The notes: a model not told the origin generated them from the sequence alone. Shown: positions 52,680 to 61,899, counted from the stretch's first letter. The stretch is 64,000 nucleotides of DNA from Nocardiopsis_B mangrovi (GCF_042653925.1 NZ_JBHSFQ010000021.1:49433-113432); one strand, 5' to 3'. Translations and numbers: made by a program.

Positions 52680-53633
52680 TCAGACGACGAATCCCAGGTC
52701 TTTGCGGACGACGTTCAGCAATGTCCGGCCCGACCTGAACCGTTCGAAGTTCTCGGTGAATACATCGAGCAGGGAATCGCGCCACCCGAAGAAATCCCCC
52801 GCCATATGCGGTGAGATAATAACATTCGGGCACCCCCACAAAGGGTGTGACTCCGGCAGCGGTTCTCGGCCGAACACGTCCAGCGCGGCCCCCGCTATAC
52901 GCCTCCCGAGCAGCGCGTCCGTCAGCGCGTCCTCGTCCACGATCGGCCCGCGCGCCACGTTGACCAGCCGCGCGCCGGCCGCCATCGCGCCGATCACGTC
53001 GGCGCCGACCAGTCCCCGGGTCTCCTCGGTCAGCGGAGCTGCGACGACCACCCACTCATAGCCGCCCACCACCCCGGCGAGCTCGTCCGGGCCGTGCACC
53101 GCCCCGAACACGGAGTCGCCGCCCCGGCGCGAGCGGCCCACCGCGTCGACGGCCACGCCCACCCCGCCGAGCAGGGAGCCGATCGCCCGGCCGACGGCGC
53201 CGGGGCCGATGACCAGCGCCCGCGAACCCCGCAGCCGGGCGGTCGGCCGGTGCTCCCACCGCCGATCGGCCTGGCGCCGCAGGGTGCCGGGCAGGTCCTT
53301 GGCGAACGCCAGCACCAGGCCCAGCACGTATTCGGCGATCGTGTCGTCGAGCACGCCCCGGACGTTGGTCACCACCACGTCGCTGTCGACGACCTGCCGC
53401 GTCAGCACCCGGTCGACCCCGGCGCTGCTGACGTGCATCCACCGCAGCGCCGAGGCGCGCGGCCACGCCTCGGCGATCCCGTGCGCGGAGAAGTCCCACA
53501 CCAGCAGCGCGTCGGCCCCCTCGATCGCGGCGGGCAGCTCCGCGGGCGCGGCATAGCGCACCTCGGCGCCGGCCAGGTGGGAGAGGTCGGGGCGGTGCTC
53601 GCCGACCGCGACGGCGAGGGTGATGCGGGACAT
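52680..53633 (-). CDS. D-isomer-specific 2-hydroxyacid dehydrogenase
   Basis: A 317-residue NAD-dependent dehydrogenase. The catalytic domain begins MSRITLAVAVGEH. The NAD fold has ALVIGPGAVGRAIGSLL (about 140-156), the substrate Arg region VVVAAPLTEETRGLV and VNVARGPIVDEDALTDAL, the Glu in LDVFGREPLPESHPLW and the catalytic His in VIISPHMAG. The likely reaction is reduction of a 2-keto acid, possibly the keto product of the FAD amine oxidase in this operon. The start ATG is 4 nt behind the HAD gene's stop, so they are translationally close. Confidence 0.9.
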   Translation of the reverse strand: MSRITLAVAVGEHRPDLSHLAGAEVRYAAPAELPAAIEGADALLVWDFSAHGIAEAWPRASALRWMHVSSAGVDRVLTRQVVDSDVVVTNVRGVLDDTIAEYVLGLVLAFAKDLPGTLRRQADRRWEHRPTARLRGSRALVIGPGAVGRAIGSLLGGVGVAVDAVGRSRRGGDSVFGAVHGPDELAGVVGGYEWVVVAAPLTEETRGLVGADVIGAMAAGARLVNVARGPIVDEDALTDALLGRRIAGAALDVFGREPLPESHPLWGCPNVIISPHMAGDFFGWRDSLLDVFTENFERFRSGRTLLNVVRKDLGFVV

Positions 53634-53637
53634 GGCC

Positions 53638-54321
53638 CTACCCTTCCACCTCGATGCCCAGCAACGGCGGCAGCCCCGCCAGGTCGGCGATCTCGTCGTA
53701 GGGCCGGTAGAACTCGCTGCCCTTGCGGCCGTACCGGTTGACCCACACGCGGCGGATCCCGTACTTCCTCGTCGGCATGATGTCGTACTCCCAGCCCTGG
53801 GCGGCGTGGGTGATCTGGTCGAGTGACTGCGGCAGCACCGAGAACAGGTGCTGGAACGCCTGGTCGCGCGGCTTGTAGGCGCCGGCCTGCTCGGCGGTCA
53901 CCACGTGGTCGAACTCCACCCCGATGGCCGCCAGGTGGTAGGGGATCAGGTCGTCGTCGCTGTTGGTGATGATCGCGATCTGGTAGCCGCCCTCCTTGAG
54001 CCGGCGCAGGGCGGCGGGCACCTCCGGGAAGGCGGGGAACCTGCGGGCGCTGTCCATGAGCCGCTCGTGGTCCTCGTCGCGGAACTCGACGCCGTGCAGG
54101 AGCATGCACGTCTCCAGCGTCTGGCGGACGATGTCGGCGTAGCGCCGGTAGGGCTGCGCCACCGCCTGGAAGCGCATGACGCGCAGGTTGTCGAGGAATT
54201 CGTCGTGGTCGACGCCGACCTCGTCGAGGCGGTCGCGCACGATCGGCAGGGTGGCGCGGTTCAGGTCGAAGTCGACCAGGGTGCGGTAGCAGTCGAAGGT
54301 CACTACGGGCTTGGTGGGCAC
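53638..54321 (-). CDS. HAD-superfamily hydrolase (haloacid dehalogenase type II-like)
   Basis: A 227-residue HAD hydrolase. Motif I is TFDCYRTLVDFD (nucleophile Asp, about residues 8-20), motif II is IAIITNSDDD, motif III Lys lies in AGAYKPRDQAF, and motif IV is replaced by AAQGWEYDIMPTRKYG, as in type II dehalogenases (QGWxxDI). GTG 54321 follows GAGGATGG. It lies within the importer operon, between the ATPase gene (157 nt) and the hydroxyacid dehydrogenase (4 nt). It may dephosphorylate or dehalogenate a pathway intermediate. Confidence 0.87.
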   Translation of the reverse strand: MPTKPVVTFDCYRTLVDFDLNRATLPIVRDRLDEVGVDHDEFLDNLRVMRFQAVAQPYRRYADIVRQTLETCMLLHGVEFRDEDHERLMDSARRFPAFPEVPAALRRLKEGGYQIAIITNSDDDLIPYHLAAIGVEFDHVVTAEQAGAYKPRDQAFQHLFSVLPQSLDQITHAAQGWEYDIMPTRKYGIRRVWVNRYGRKGSEFYRPYDEIADLAGLPPLLGIEVEG

Positions 54322-54478
54322 GGTTCCATCCTCGGGGTGGGGTGGCGGGTGTGTGGGCGGGCGGGGCGGCACCCGGCGGTGCCGCCCCGGCGGTCCGGGT
54401 TCGGATCAGGGCGGGTCGCGGAGCGGGCCGGCCCGCTGAGCCGGTGAGGTCACCGAGCGGGTCGGTGGGCGGATCGGG

Positions 54479-55588
54479 TCAGTCCGCGGAGCGGGGGCCG
54501 TCGGGGACGACCACCGACTTCGCCGGGTCCCAGGCGACGATCGCCTCGTCGCCGGGGGCGAGCGCGCCGCCGCCGGCGTCCGTGGCGACGCGCGCCGTGA
54601 CGGTGGTGCCGTCGGGACAGGCCAGCAGGCACTTCTTGGCGGCACCGAGGTAGATCCACTCCGTGACGGTCGCGCGGATGCGGTCGTGCCCGGCCGGCAC
54701 CGCGTCGTCGGCCGACAACGGGTACACCGCCACGTTCTCCGGGCGCAGGACCAGCGCCGCGGCGGCGCCGTCCGGGAGGGCGCCGCCGCCGGCCGCGGTG
54801 GCCAGTGTCGCGCCGCCGAAGGCGAGGCCGGCACCGGAGGAGCGGCCGCGCAGCACCGTCGACTCCCCCACGAAGTCCGCGACGAACAGCGAGGCGGGAC
54901 GCTCGTAGAGGTCTTCGGCGGTGCCGAGCTGCTCGATCCGGCCCGCGTTGTAGATGGCGATCCGGTCGCTCATGGCCAGGGCCTCCTCCTGGTCGTGGGT
55001 GACGTAGACCACGGTGGCGCCCAGCTCCCGGCAGATCCTGGTGATCTCGATCTGCATGGCCTCGCGGAGCTTCTTGTCCAGCGCGCCCAGCGGCTCGTCC
55101 ATGAGCAGCAGCCGCGGTTTGAACACGGTGGCGCGGGCGAGCGCCACGCGCTGCTGCTGGCCGCCCGACAGCTGGGCCGGCTTGCGGTCGCCGAACTCCG
55201 ACAGGTGCACCAGGTCGAGCGCTTCGGCCACGAGCCTGCGCCGCTCCTCGCCGTTGATCCCGCGGACGCGCAACGGGTAGCCGATGTTCTGGGCCGCGGT
55301 CATGTGCGGGAACAGCGCGTACTGCTGGAAGACGATGCCCAGTTCGCGGCGGTGCGGCGGGATCCCGGCCAGCTCGGTGCCGTCGAGGGCGATGGACCCC
55401 GACTCCGCTTCCAGGAACCCGGCGATCAGGTTGAGCGTCGTGGTCTTGCCCGACCCGGAGGGGCCGAGCATGGTCAGGAATTCACCGGGGCGCACGTCGA
55501 GGCTGACGGAGTCCACGCCCCGCTGTCCTCCATAGGACATGCGCACATCGGACAGGCGGAGTTCTCCGCCGAGGGTCGTGGCGGTCAC
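54479..55588 (-). CDS. Polyamine/spermidine-type ABC transporter ATPase
   Basis: A 369-residue PotA-like ATPase. Walker A is GPSGSGKTT (about 39-47), Q-loop VFQQYALFPHMT, signature LSGGQQQRVALARA, Walker B LLLMDEPLGALD and H-loop VYVTHDQEEAL, followed by a C-terminal TOBE domain (RATVTEWIYLGAAKKCLLACPDG). GTG at 55588 overlaps the permease stop (GTGA). It powers the importer encoded by the three genes upstream. Confidence 0.9.
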   Translation of the reverse strand: MTATTLGGELRLSDVRMSYGGQRGVDSVSLDVRPGEFLTMLGPSGSGKTTTLNLIAGFLEAESGSIALDGTELAGIPPHRRELGIVFQQYALFPHMTAAQNIGYPLRVRGINGEERRRLVAEALDLVHLSEFGDRKPAQLSGGQQQRVALARATVFKPRLLLMDEPLGALDKKLREAMQIEITRICRELGATVVYVTHDQEEALAMSDRIAIYNAGRIEQLGTAEDLYERPASLFVADFVGESTVLRGRSSGAGLAFGGATLATAAGGGALPDGAAAALVLRPENVAVYPLSADDAVPAGHDRIRATVTEWIYLGAAKKCLLACPDGTTVTARVATDAGGGALAPGDEAIVAWDPAKSVVVPDGPRSAD

Positions 55589-56376
55589 GGCTTCACTACC
55601 TTCCTGCGGGTGGCGATCCACGCGGCGGCGAGGACCAGCACGATCGTGGTGGCCATGACGAGCGTCGCGGCGACGGCGAGGGTCGGCGACAGCTCCGTCT
55701 GCACCTGCTGCCACATGACGACGGGGAGGGTCTTGACGATCGGGCTGGAGAGGAAGATCGACAGGATCAGCTCGTCCCAGCTCGTGGTGAACGCGAAGAG
55801 GGCGCCGCTGAGCACCCCCGGCGCGATCAGGGGCAGGGTCACCGTGCGGAACACGAACCACCGCGTGGCCCCGAGGCTGGCGGCGGCCTGCTCCAGCGAC
55901 CGGTCCATGCCGGACAGGCTGGTGGAGACGGCGATGTAGACCAGCGGGTAGGCGACCACGGTGTGGGCGAGGATCAGCCCGCCCAGCGAGCCGAGGATCC
56001 GCCAGTCGCTGTAGACCAGGAACAGCCCCACGGCCAGCACCACCAGCGGCATGATCATCGGGCTCAGGATCAGCACCTGGAGCATGCCCTTGCCGCGGAA
56101 CCGGCCGCGGATGAGCCCCAGCGCGGTCATGATCCCCAGCACCACCGACAGCACCGTGGTGCACACGGCGACCTGGAGGCTCTGGGCGACCGCGGACATC
56201 CACAGCGGGTCGGTGAAGAACTCCCGGTACCAGACGAGCGAGAACCCCTGCGGCGGGAAGCTCAGCAGCGCGCTCTCGGAGAACGACATCGGGATGACCA
56301 CGAGGGTCGGCAGGATGAGCAGCGCGCCGACGACGGCGCCGAACACCTTGAGGGCCCAGGAGGGCTTGGCGATCAT
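55585..56376 (-). CDS. ABC transporter permease, PotC-like
   Basis: A 263-residue permease with six helices and the cytoplasmic EAA loop (LEQAAASLGATRWFVFRTVTLPLIAPGV, about 155-182) that docks to the ATPase. Its ATG overlaps the last base of the preceding permease's stop (TGATG), and GGGAGG precedes it. Forms the membrane channel with the other permease. Confidence 0.9.
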   Translation of the reverse strand: MIAKPSWALKVFGAVVGALLILPTLVVIPMSFSESALLSFPPQGFSLVWYREFFTDPLWMSAVAQSLQVAVCTTVLSVVLGIMTALGLIRGRFRGKGMLQVLILSPMIMPLVVLAVGLFLVYSDWRILGSLGGLILAHTVVAYPLVYIAVSTSLSGMDRSLEQAAASLGATRWFVFRTVTLPLIAPGVLSGALFAFTTSWDELILSIFLSSPIVKTLPVVMWQQVQTELSPTLAVAATLVMATTIVLVLAAAWIATRRKVVKP

Positions 56377-57236
56377 CAGCGGCCTCCCGTGACGATGTCC
56401 TTGAACCCGACCAGCCGGGTCCCCAGGAAGAGGAAGGCCAGGGTCAGGGCCAGCAGGACGATGCCGATCGCGGAGCCGACACCGAACTGGACCTGCTGCT
56501 CGACCTGGTTGACGATGAGTTCGGAGAGCATCGAGTTGCTCGGCGACCCCAGGAGCGCGGGCGTGACGTAGTAGCCCAGCGACATCACGAAGACGATGAG
56601 GGCACCGGCGACCACACCTGGCGCCGTCAGCGGCAGGAACACGGTGCGGAAGGTGAACGCGGCCGTCGCGCCCAGGCTGCGCGCGGCGGGGACCAGCGAC
56701 GGCGGGACGCGCCGCATGGAGGCGTAGATCGGGAAGACCATGAACGGCAGCAGGGAGTGGGTCATGCCGATCGTGACGCCGAGCATGTTGCGCATCAGCG
56801 GCAGGGGCGCGTCGATGATCCCCAGCGCCATCAGCGCGGAGTTGATCGTCCCGGTCTCCTGGAGCCAGACGGTCCACGCGTAGGTGCGCACGAGCAGGCT
56901 GGTGAAGAACGGCAGGACCACCAGGAGGGTGAGGACCCCCGCGGCCACCGGCCCCGAGCGGTACATCAGGTAGGCGTAGGGGTAGGCGATCAGCAGCGCG
57001 ACCGCCGTGACCACCAGCGCCGTCAGGAACGTCTGCACCAGGGACCGCAGGTAGACGGGGTCGTCCACGAAGATGGCGTAGTTCTCGGGGCCGGGCTCGG
57101 TCACCGACCGCAGCGCCGTCTGGAGGAAGGGGAACAGGAACAGGACGGTGAGGAAGACCAGCGCCGGCCACACCAGGATGTTCCAGCGGCGGTGGCCCTC
57201 GTCGCCCCTCGACGGGGCGGGGCTCGCGGCGCTCAT
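56376..57236 (-). CDS. ABC transporter permease, PotB-like
   Basis: A 286-residue permease with six helices (ILVWPALVFLTVLFLFPF and others) and an EAA loop (LVPAARSLGATAAFTFRTVFLPLTAPGVVAG). Its ATG overlaps the binding-protein stop (ATGA). Together with the PotC-like protein it forms a PotABCD-type importer for an amine, amino-acid or opine-like compound. Confidence 0.9.
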   Translation of the reverse strand: MSAASPAPSRGDEGHRRWNILVWPALVFLTVLFLFPFLQTALRSVTEPGPENYAIFVDDPVYLRSLVQTFLTALVVTAVALLIAYPYAYLMYRSGPVAAGVLTLLVVLPFFTSLLVRTYAWTVWLQETGTINSALMALGIIDAPLPLMRNMLGVTIGMTHSLLPFMVFPIYASMRRVPPSLVPAARSLGATAAFTFRTVFLPLTAPGVVAGALIVFVMSLGYYVTPALLGSPSNSMLSELIVNQVEQQVQFGVGSAIGIVLLALTLAFLFLGTRLVGFKDIVTGGR

Positions 57237-58333
57237 GCCGACCTCACCCAGTTCTGCCACCGGGAGTCGACTTCGGCGCGGTTGGCGTTGAGCCACCGGT
57301 TGTCGAAGTCGATGCCGATGTCGAGGTAGCTGGTGGGCAGGTGCTCGACCATGGCGGGGTCGACCAGGTCCAGCGCCTCCTGGTTGGTGGGGCCGTAGGG
57401 GATGTACTGGGACAGCTTCGCGTTGTTCTCCGCCGACAGGCAGAATCTGGCGAGGTCCATCGCGTGCTCGACGTTGGCGCCGCGCGGGACGACGAGGGAG
57501 TCGGCCTGGATGAAGTGCTGGTTCCACTGGATGGCGATCGGCGCACCCTCCTTCTGCAGGTTGAACACCCGGCCGTTCCATACCTGGGCCATGGTGACCT
57601 CGCCGTCGGCGAGGAGCTGCGCCGACTGGGCACCCGTTGTCCAGAAGACGGTCTCGTGCTTGATGGTGTCGAGCTTGGCGAAGGCCCGGTCGAAGTCGAT
57701 GGGGTAGAGGTCCTCCGGGGCGACCCCGTCGGCGGTCAGCGCGATCTCCAGGACGGCGCCCGAGGGGAAGTTGCGCAGCCCGCGCCGGCCGGGGAACGCG
57801 TCGAGGTCGAAGAAGTCGGCCCATCCCCCGGGTTCCCGGCCGCCGAAGGCGTCGGTCCGGTAGGCGAGCACGTTGGAGAAGATCGTGTGCCCCACGATGG
57901 AGTCGTGGGTGTACCGCGGCATGAGCTCGTCGAGGGGCAGGCCGTGGCCGGCGAAGTCGACCAGGGACTCCCGGTCCTCGCCGAATCCGAAGTCGCCGGT
58001 GGCGGTCACCAGGTCCCACAGCACGTTGTCGCTGCCGACCATCGCCTGGAGCTTGGCGTAGTTCTTCGGCACGTCCTCGGCCACGAGCAGGTCGGGGCGC
58101 AGCTCCTGGAAAGGGGTGAGCCAGGCGTCGCGCTCGGCCGCCTGGTACTCGCCGCCGTCGGACACGAAGACGACCGTGCCTTCGCGCTGGCGTCCGAAGG
58201 CCGAGCAGCCGCCGGTCGTGAGCAGGCCGGCGCCGGCGAGGCCGGTGAGGCCGGCGAGCTGGAGGAGCCGGCGGCGGTCGAGCCCGCCTCCGGGCGCGGC
58301 CGCCCACGGCGCGGATCGATTCTTCCGGGGCAT
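57233..58333 (-). CDS. ABC transporter substrate-binding protein, PotD-like, Tat lipoprotein
   Basis: A 366-residue extracellular solute-binding protein (family 1, PotD/PotF type). The N-terminus has a Tat-like signal, DRRRLLQLAGLTGLAGAG, followed by lipobox TGGC, so it should be exported folded and lipid-anchored. The mature domain shows LLVAEDVPKNYAKLQAM, FSNVLAYRTDAFGG, WADFFDLDAFPGRRGLRN and IPYGPTNQEALDL, typical of polyamine-type receptors. ATG 58333 has GAGGTG 8 nt upstream; GTG 58345 is an alternative. It is the second gene of the operon, behind the FAD oxidase. Confidence 0.88.
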   Translation of the reverse strand: MPRKNRSAPWAAAPGGGLDRRRLLQLAGLTGLAGAGLLTTGGCSAFGRQREGTVVFVSDGGEYQAAERDAWLTPFQELRPDLLVAEDVPKNYAKLQAMVGSDNVLWDLVTATGDFGFGEDRESLVDFAGHGLPLDELMPRYTHDSIVGHTIFSNVLAYRTDAFGGREPGGWADFFDLDAFPGRRGLRNFPSGAVLEIALTADGVAPEDLYPIDFDRAFAKLDTIKHETVFWTTGAQSAQLLADGEVTMAQVWNGRVFNLQKEGAPIAIQWNQHFIQADSLVVPRGANVEHAMDLARFCLSAENNAKLSQYIPYGPTNQEALDLVDPAMVEHLPTSYLDIGIDFDNRWLNANRAEVDSRWQNWVRSA

Positions 58334-58404
58334 CTGGTGAATCACCTCTTTCCGTCTGGGTCAATGCGGGGTACCGGTGATGGGTGGAGGGCGGGTGAGC
58401 GTCG

Positions 58405-59541
58405 TCAGCCCATCGCGGCGGGGGAGCCCCCTGGACGGCGGAGGAATCCGATGTCCAGGTCCGAATATCCGTCGACGGCCAGTTGGGCGCCTGCCTCGCC
58501 GATCGCCGGGCACATCTTGAATCCGTGCCCGGAGAATCCGGCGAGGACGATCACGTCGGCCATGTCGGGGTGCGCGCCGACCCATTCCCGGTGGTCGGGG
58601 GTGTAGGTCTCGATGTAGGTGTCGGTGCGCATGGGGTGCGGGTCGAGGCCGGGCAGGTAGCGTTCGACGACCCGTTGGAACGGCTCCAGTTCCTCGGGGC
58701 GCACGATGCGCTCGACCTCGTCGGGGCGGTCGGCGGGCAGGTGGTGGTCGAACCCCAGGCCGATTTTCATCGCGGTCCGGTCGGGGACCGGCAGTCCGTA
58801 GCAGTAGGTGGGCACGGTGCGGATGAAGGGCGCGATCCGGTCGAGGTGGCCGGGCTCGCGGGCGAAGAACCAGGCCGAGATCAGCCGCCGCACCGTGAGC
58901 AGCGGGGCGAAGCGGGGCAGCAGCCCGCTGGTCCAGCCGCCCGCGGCGACGACGACCCGGTCGAATTCGGTTTCGCCCGCGTCGGTCGCCACAGCGACCC
59001 CGCGCGGCGTCTCGCGGATCTCGCGGACGGCGGCGGAGCGGTGGACGGTGGCGCCGTTGCGCTCGGCGAGCGCCGCGGTGGCGGCGACGGTGAGCTCGGG
59101 GCGGATCGATCCGCCGTTGGGATCCCAGATCGCGACGTCGCCGGGGTCCATCGCGAACTGGGGGTGCCTCTGCCTCAGCTCGGCCGCGTCGTAGACCTCG
59201 TGCGGGAAGTCCGACGCGCGGGCGCATTCGAGGGCGGTGCGCATCTGCTCGTGGTCCGGCGAGCCCATGGTGAGCGCGCCGTCGAGCACGCGCAGCTCCC
59301 GGCCGGTCTCCTCCTGCAGCTCGCCCCAGATCTCGTGTGCCCGGGAGACGAGCGGCGCGTAGCGGAGGTCCTCGATCTCGACGGTGCGGAACAGCCGGGT
59401 CTCCCCGCCGGCGGCGCCCTTGGGGTGGCCCGGCCAGTAGGTGTCGTAGCCGGTGGCGTCGACCCCGCGCCTGGTGAGTTGCCAGAGCACCTGGGCACCC
59501 ATGGTGCCGAGTCCGACGACGCCCACTCTGAGCCGCTGCAT
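58405..59541 (-). CDS. FAD-dependent amine oxidase, sarcosine oxidase/SolA-like
   Basis: A 378-residue monomeric sarcosine/N-methyl-amino-acid oxidase-type flavoenzyme (DAO family). The dinucleotide fold is LRVGVVGLGTMGAQVLWQL (about 4-22), then GGETRLFRT, VVVAAGGWTSGLLP and, near the end, VIVLAGFSGHGFKMCPAIGE, where the Cys aligned with the covalent FAD attachment site of MSOX/SolA lies. It would oxidise a secondary or primary amine to an imine with O2. It is the first gene of the importer operon, so it probably acts on the imported compound. ATG 59541 is chosen because AAAGGA lies 6 nt upstream; ATG 59547 is in frame. Confidence 0.88.
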   Translation of the reverse strand: MQRLRVGVVGLGTMGAQVLWQLTRRGVDATGYDTYWPGHPKGAAGGETRLFRTVEIEDLRYAPLVSRAHEIWGELQEETGRELRVLDGALTMGSPDHEQMRTALECARASDFPHEVYDAAELRQRHPQFAMDPGDVAIWDPNGGSIRPELTVAATAALAERNGATVHRSAAVREIRETPRGVAVATDAGETEFDRVVVAAGGWTSGLLPRFAPLLTVRRLISAWFFAREPGHLDRIAPFIRTVPTYCYGLPVPDRTAMKIGLGFDHHLPADRPDEVERIVRPEELEPFQRVVERYLPGLDPHPMRTDTYIETYTPDHREWVGAHPDMADVIVLAGFSGHGFKMCPAIGEAGAQLAVDGYSDLDIGFLRRPGGSPAAMG

Positions 59542-59598
59542 AACCATTCCTTTCGAGCAAGGAATCCCGTTTGCGAGGTTCATCACAACAGGGGCGAA

Positions 59599-59620
59599 TG
59601 ACAACTGTCAACAGTTGGCA
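59599..59620. promoter_or_regulatory. Palindromic operator upstream of the amine-oxidase operon
   Basis: CAACTGTCAACAGTTG (59602-59617) has perfect 7-bp arms around CA, extending to near-symmetry at 59599-59620, about 60 nt before the oxidase start. It is a candidate site for the GntR regulator encoded in the operon. Confidence 0.5.
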
Positions 59621-59770
59621 GAAAGTTCATCGGGCTGCAATCAGGGCACATGCGCCCGACACGGTGACACCGGTGCGCCGGAAGCCTCTGATGCTTCGCG
59701 GAAACACCCGGAGCCCGCTCCCCCGCGCGCGGAATGACCGTAACGCCCACCTTGACGGCGTAGATCTCAA

Positions 59771-60583
59771 ATGTCCGACTCCGGCGGTTCCCGGTTCCCG
59801 GTTCCCGCCGCCCGCGGTGTCGACGTGCGCGGGGGCGTCAGTGGTTCGAGCACCGGTCCGTCAGCGGCGAACGAGCACCAGATGTCGGCCGGGATCGGGC
59901 GCGGCGGCTACAGCCGCGAGTACGTGCTGCGGGAGAAGTTCGCCTATCTCCTGCCTCAGGCGCTTGGTCCGGCCGCGGCTGCTCCACTGATGTGTGCGGG
60001 GATCACCATGTGGGAGCCGCTGCGGGCGGCGGGTATCGGGCCGGGTAGCCGCGTCGCCATCGCCGGCCTCGGCGGTCTCGGTCACCTAGGCGTGAAACTC
60101 GCCGCCGCCCTCGGCGCGGAGGTCACCGTCCTGAGTCGCACCGCCGACAAGGCCGACGACGCCCGCGCCCTCGGAGCCGATGGCCTTGTCTTGACGACCG
60201 ACGACCATCAGATGCAGCTCGCTCGTGGTCGCTTCGACCTCATCCTCGACACGATCTCCGCCGACCACGACCTCTCACCGCTGCTGCGACTGCTCGGGCT
60301 GGACGGGACCCTCTCCGTCGTGGGGAACCCACTGCTGACCGGTCCGCGCATTCTGGAACTCACGGCCGGCCGCAAGAAGCTCACCTCCTCCGGTACCGGA
60401 GGGACGAAAGGCACCGCCGAGATGCTCGCGTTCTGCGCCGAGCACGACATCGCCGCCGACGTGGAAGTCCTCCCCTCCGAGCGCGTCAACGAGGCGTTGA
60501 ACCGCCTGGAGGACGGCGACGTCCGGTACCGGTTCGTCCTCGACATGTCCGCCTGGCACCACAGCCCTAGATCAGGCCGCTGA
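59771..60583 (+). pseudogene. 5'-truncated zinc-type alcohol dehydrogenase
   Basis: The Rossmann half of a CAD/YahK-type alcohol dehydrogenase is intact: GGYSREYVLREKFAYLLP, LMCAGITMWEPLRAAGIGPGSRVAIAGLGGLGHLGVKLA, ALGADGLVLTTDD, LDGTLSVVGNP and a normal C-terminal region (VEVLPSERVNEALNRLEDGDVRYRFVLDM). The N-terminal catalytic domain with the zinc ligands (about 130 residues) is missing, replaced by about 35 unrelated residues, so it cannot be a working dehydrogenase. An ATG at 59771 opens the frame without a good ribosome site. Confidence 0.75.
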
Positions 60584-60655
60584 CCTGCGATAGAAGGCCG
60601 TGCCGACGTGAGCCATGGCCGAGGCGATGTTGACGATGGTTCCGCCACCGCCCCT
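60572..60655 (-). pseudogene. Tiny SDR gene remnant
   Basis: The minus strand encodes GGGTIVNIASAMAHVGTAFYRRSAA then stop, matching the segment of SDR enzymes around the catalytic Ser (IVNIAS). Nothing else of the gene remains; it overlaps the end of the alcohol dehydrogenase remnant. Confidence 0.5.
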
Positions 60656-60763
60656 GCCAACGGGATAGGCCCGCGGGCCCGGCGACGGCGGCAGGGCGAG
60701 CACCCCACGAATATGAGTACGTGAACTCATGCGGTAGCTCCCACAGGCGCCCACACTCGTGGC

Positions 60764-61243
60764 ATGAACCTCGAATCCTCCGCTTCCCCCAGCCCTCTCC
60801 GCCCTGTCCTGGCCGGCTTCGCGGCCGGGGCGGGCGGGGCTCTGGCAGCCTCGCTCCTGAGCCTGCTCGTCGTCATCATGTTCGCGGACTCCCTGGGGCC
60901 CATCGCGGGCGGGATGATCATGACGGCCCTGGTCTACCTCTTGACCCCGGTGTCGACCTGGCTGGTACTGAGAATGTCCGGTGCGGCCTCTCCGCTGCTC
61001 ACCGCCCTGCTGGTGGCCCCCTTCGCGTTCCTGATGTACTTTCCGCTGTCGAGTGTGCAGATCTTCCTGGACGACTGGTTGTGGCAAGCGGCACCGGATC
61101 TGGCGGAGGCCATCCCCACGGTCGGGCTCTTCGCCGTGGTCGACATCATCTTCTTCGGTGTCCTCACCGCCATCGCGGCGTTGGTCACGAGCTCCTTGGC
61201 GGGCGCTAATCGAGTAGCGCCGAAGGACATCCGAGCGGTCTAA
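60764..61243 (+). CDS. Small integral membrane protein, unknown function
   Basis: A 159-residue protein with four predicted membrane helices: PVLAGFAAGAGGALAASLLSLLVVIMF, GGMIMTALVYLLTPVSTWLVL, SPLLTALLVAPFAFLMYF and AIPTVGLFAVVDIIFFGVLTAIAALV. A short Trp-rich loop (DDWLWQAAPDLAEA) lies between helices 3 and 4. No family is recognised. ATG 60764 follows a GTGGC sequence with a weak ribosome site. Confidence 0.65.
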   Translation: MNLESSASPSPLRPVLAGFAAGAGGALAASLLSLLVVIMFADSLGPIAGGMIMTALVYLLTPVSTWLVLRMSGAASPLLTALLVAPFAFLMYFPLSSVQIFLDDWLWQAAPDLAEAIPTVGLFAVVDIIFFGVLTAIAALVTSSLAGANRVAPKDIRAV

Positions 61244-61293
61244 GGCGTCAAGCCACCGCCTGGAGGGCAACATCCATACCGCCGGCGGCGCCA

Positions 61294-61860
61294 AGGCGCC
61301 CCGCCCCCGAACCCGACCTCGTGCTCGAACCGCTCCGCGAGGGCGACACCCTCAAGATCGCCCGCCTGGACCGCCTCTCCCGCTCCGTCCAGCACCCTGA
61401 TCGACCTCGGCGCCGACCTACGCGATCGCGACATCGGCCCGCACGTCACCGAGCAGGGCATCGACACCTCCACCTTGGAGGGCGGCGCGATGTTCGGCAT
61501 GCTCAGCGTCCTGGCCGAACTTCAGCGCGAGCTCATCGTCGCCAACACCCGCGACGGCCTAGAGGGCCGCCGCGCGCCCGCGGCCGCACCGGCGGGCGCC
61601 AGGCGCCGTCCCAAGCCCACCCAGCGCCGGCTCGACATCGCCCAGCAGATGTACGACTCCCGCCAGCACACCGTGGAGGAGATCGCCGAGACCTTCCACG
61701 TCTCGCGCCCGACCATGCGCCGCCACCTGACCGCCGCCAACCAGGGCAAGGACTTCGCCCTGGTCGTCTACCGCAACACGTGCGGCAAGAAGAAGGTCGA
61801 CGCCGGCACCAACCGCCGCTTCGGCGGGACCGGCGCCTCCAAGGAGGTCCGACACGATGC
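61294..61860 (+). pseudogene. Serine recombinase (resolvase/invertase) remnant, frameshifted
   Basis: The first part, LVLEPLREGDTLKIARLDRLSRSVQH, is the resolvase core after the missing catalytic-Ser N-terminus. One extra base near 61396 shifts the frame; the sequence then continues as LIDLGADLRDRDIG, HVTEQGIDTSTLEGGAMFGMLSVLAELQRELIVANTRDGL, a Lys/Arg-rich linker and a C-terminal HTH (TVEEIAETFHVSRPTMRRHL). Truncation plus frameshift make it inactive. It is a relic of a Tn3-like or related element. Confidence 0.8.
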
Positions 61861-61899
61861 CGACCGGATGTGGTGGAACATCACTCCGGCCCGGCGCCG

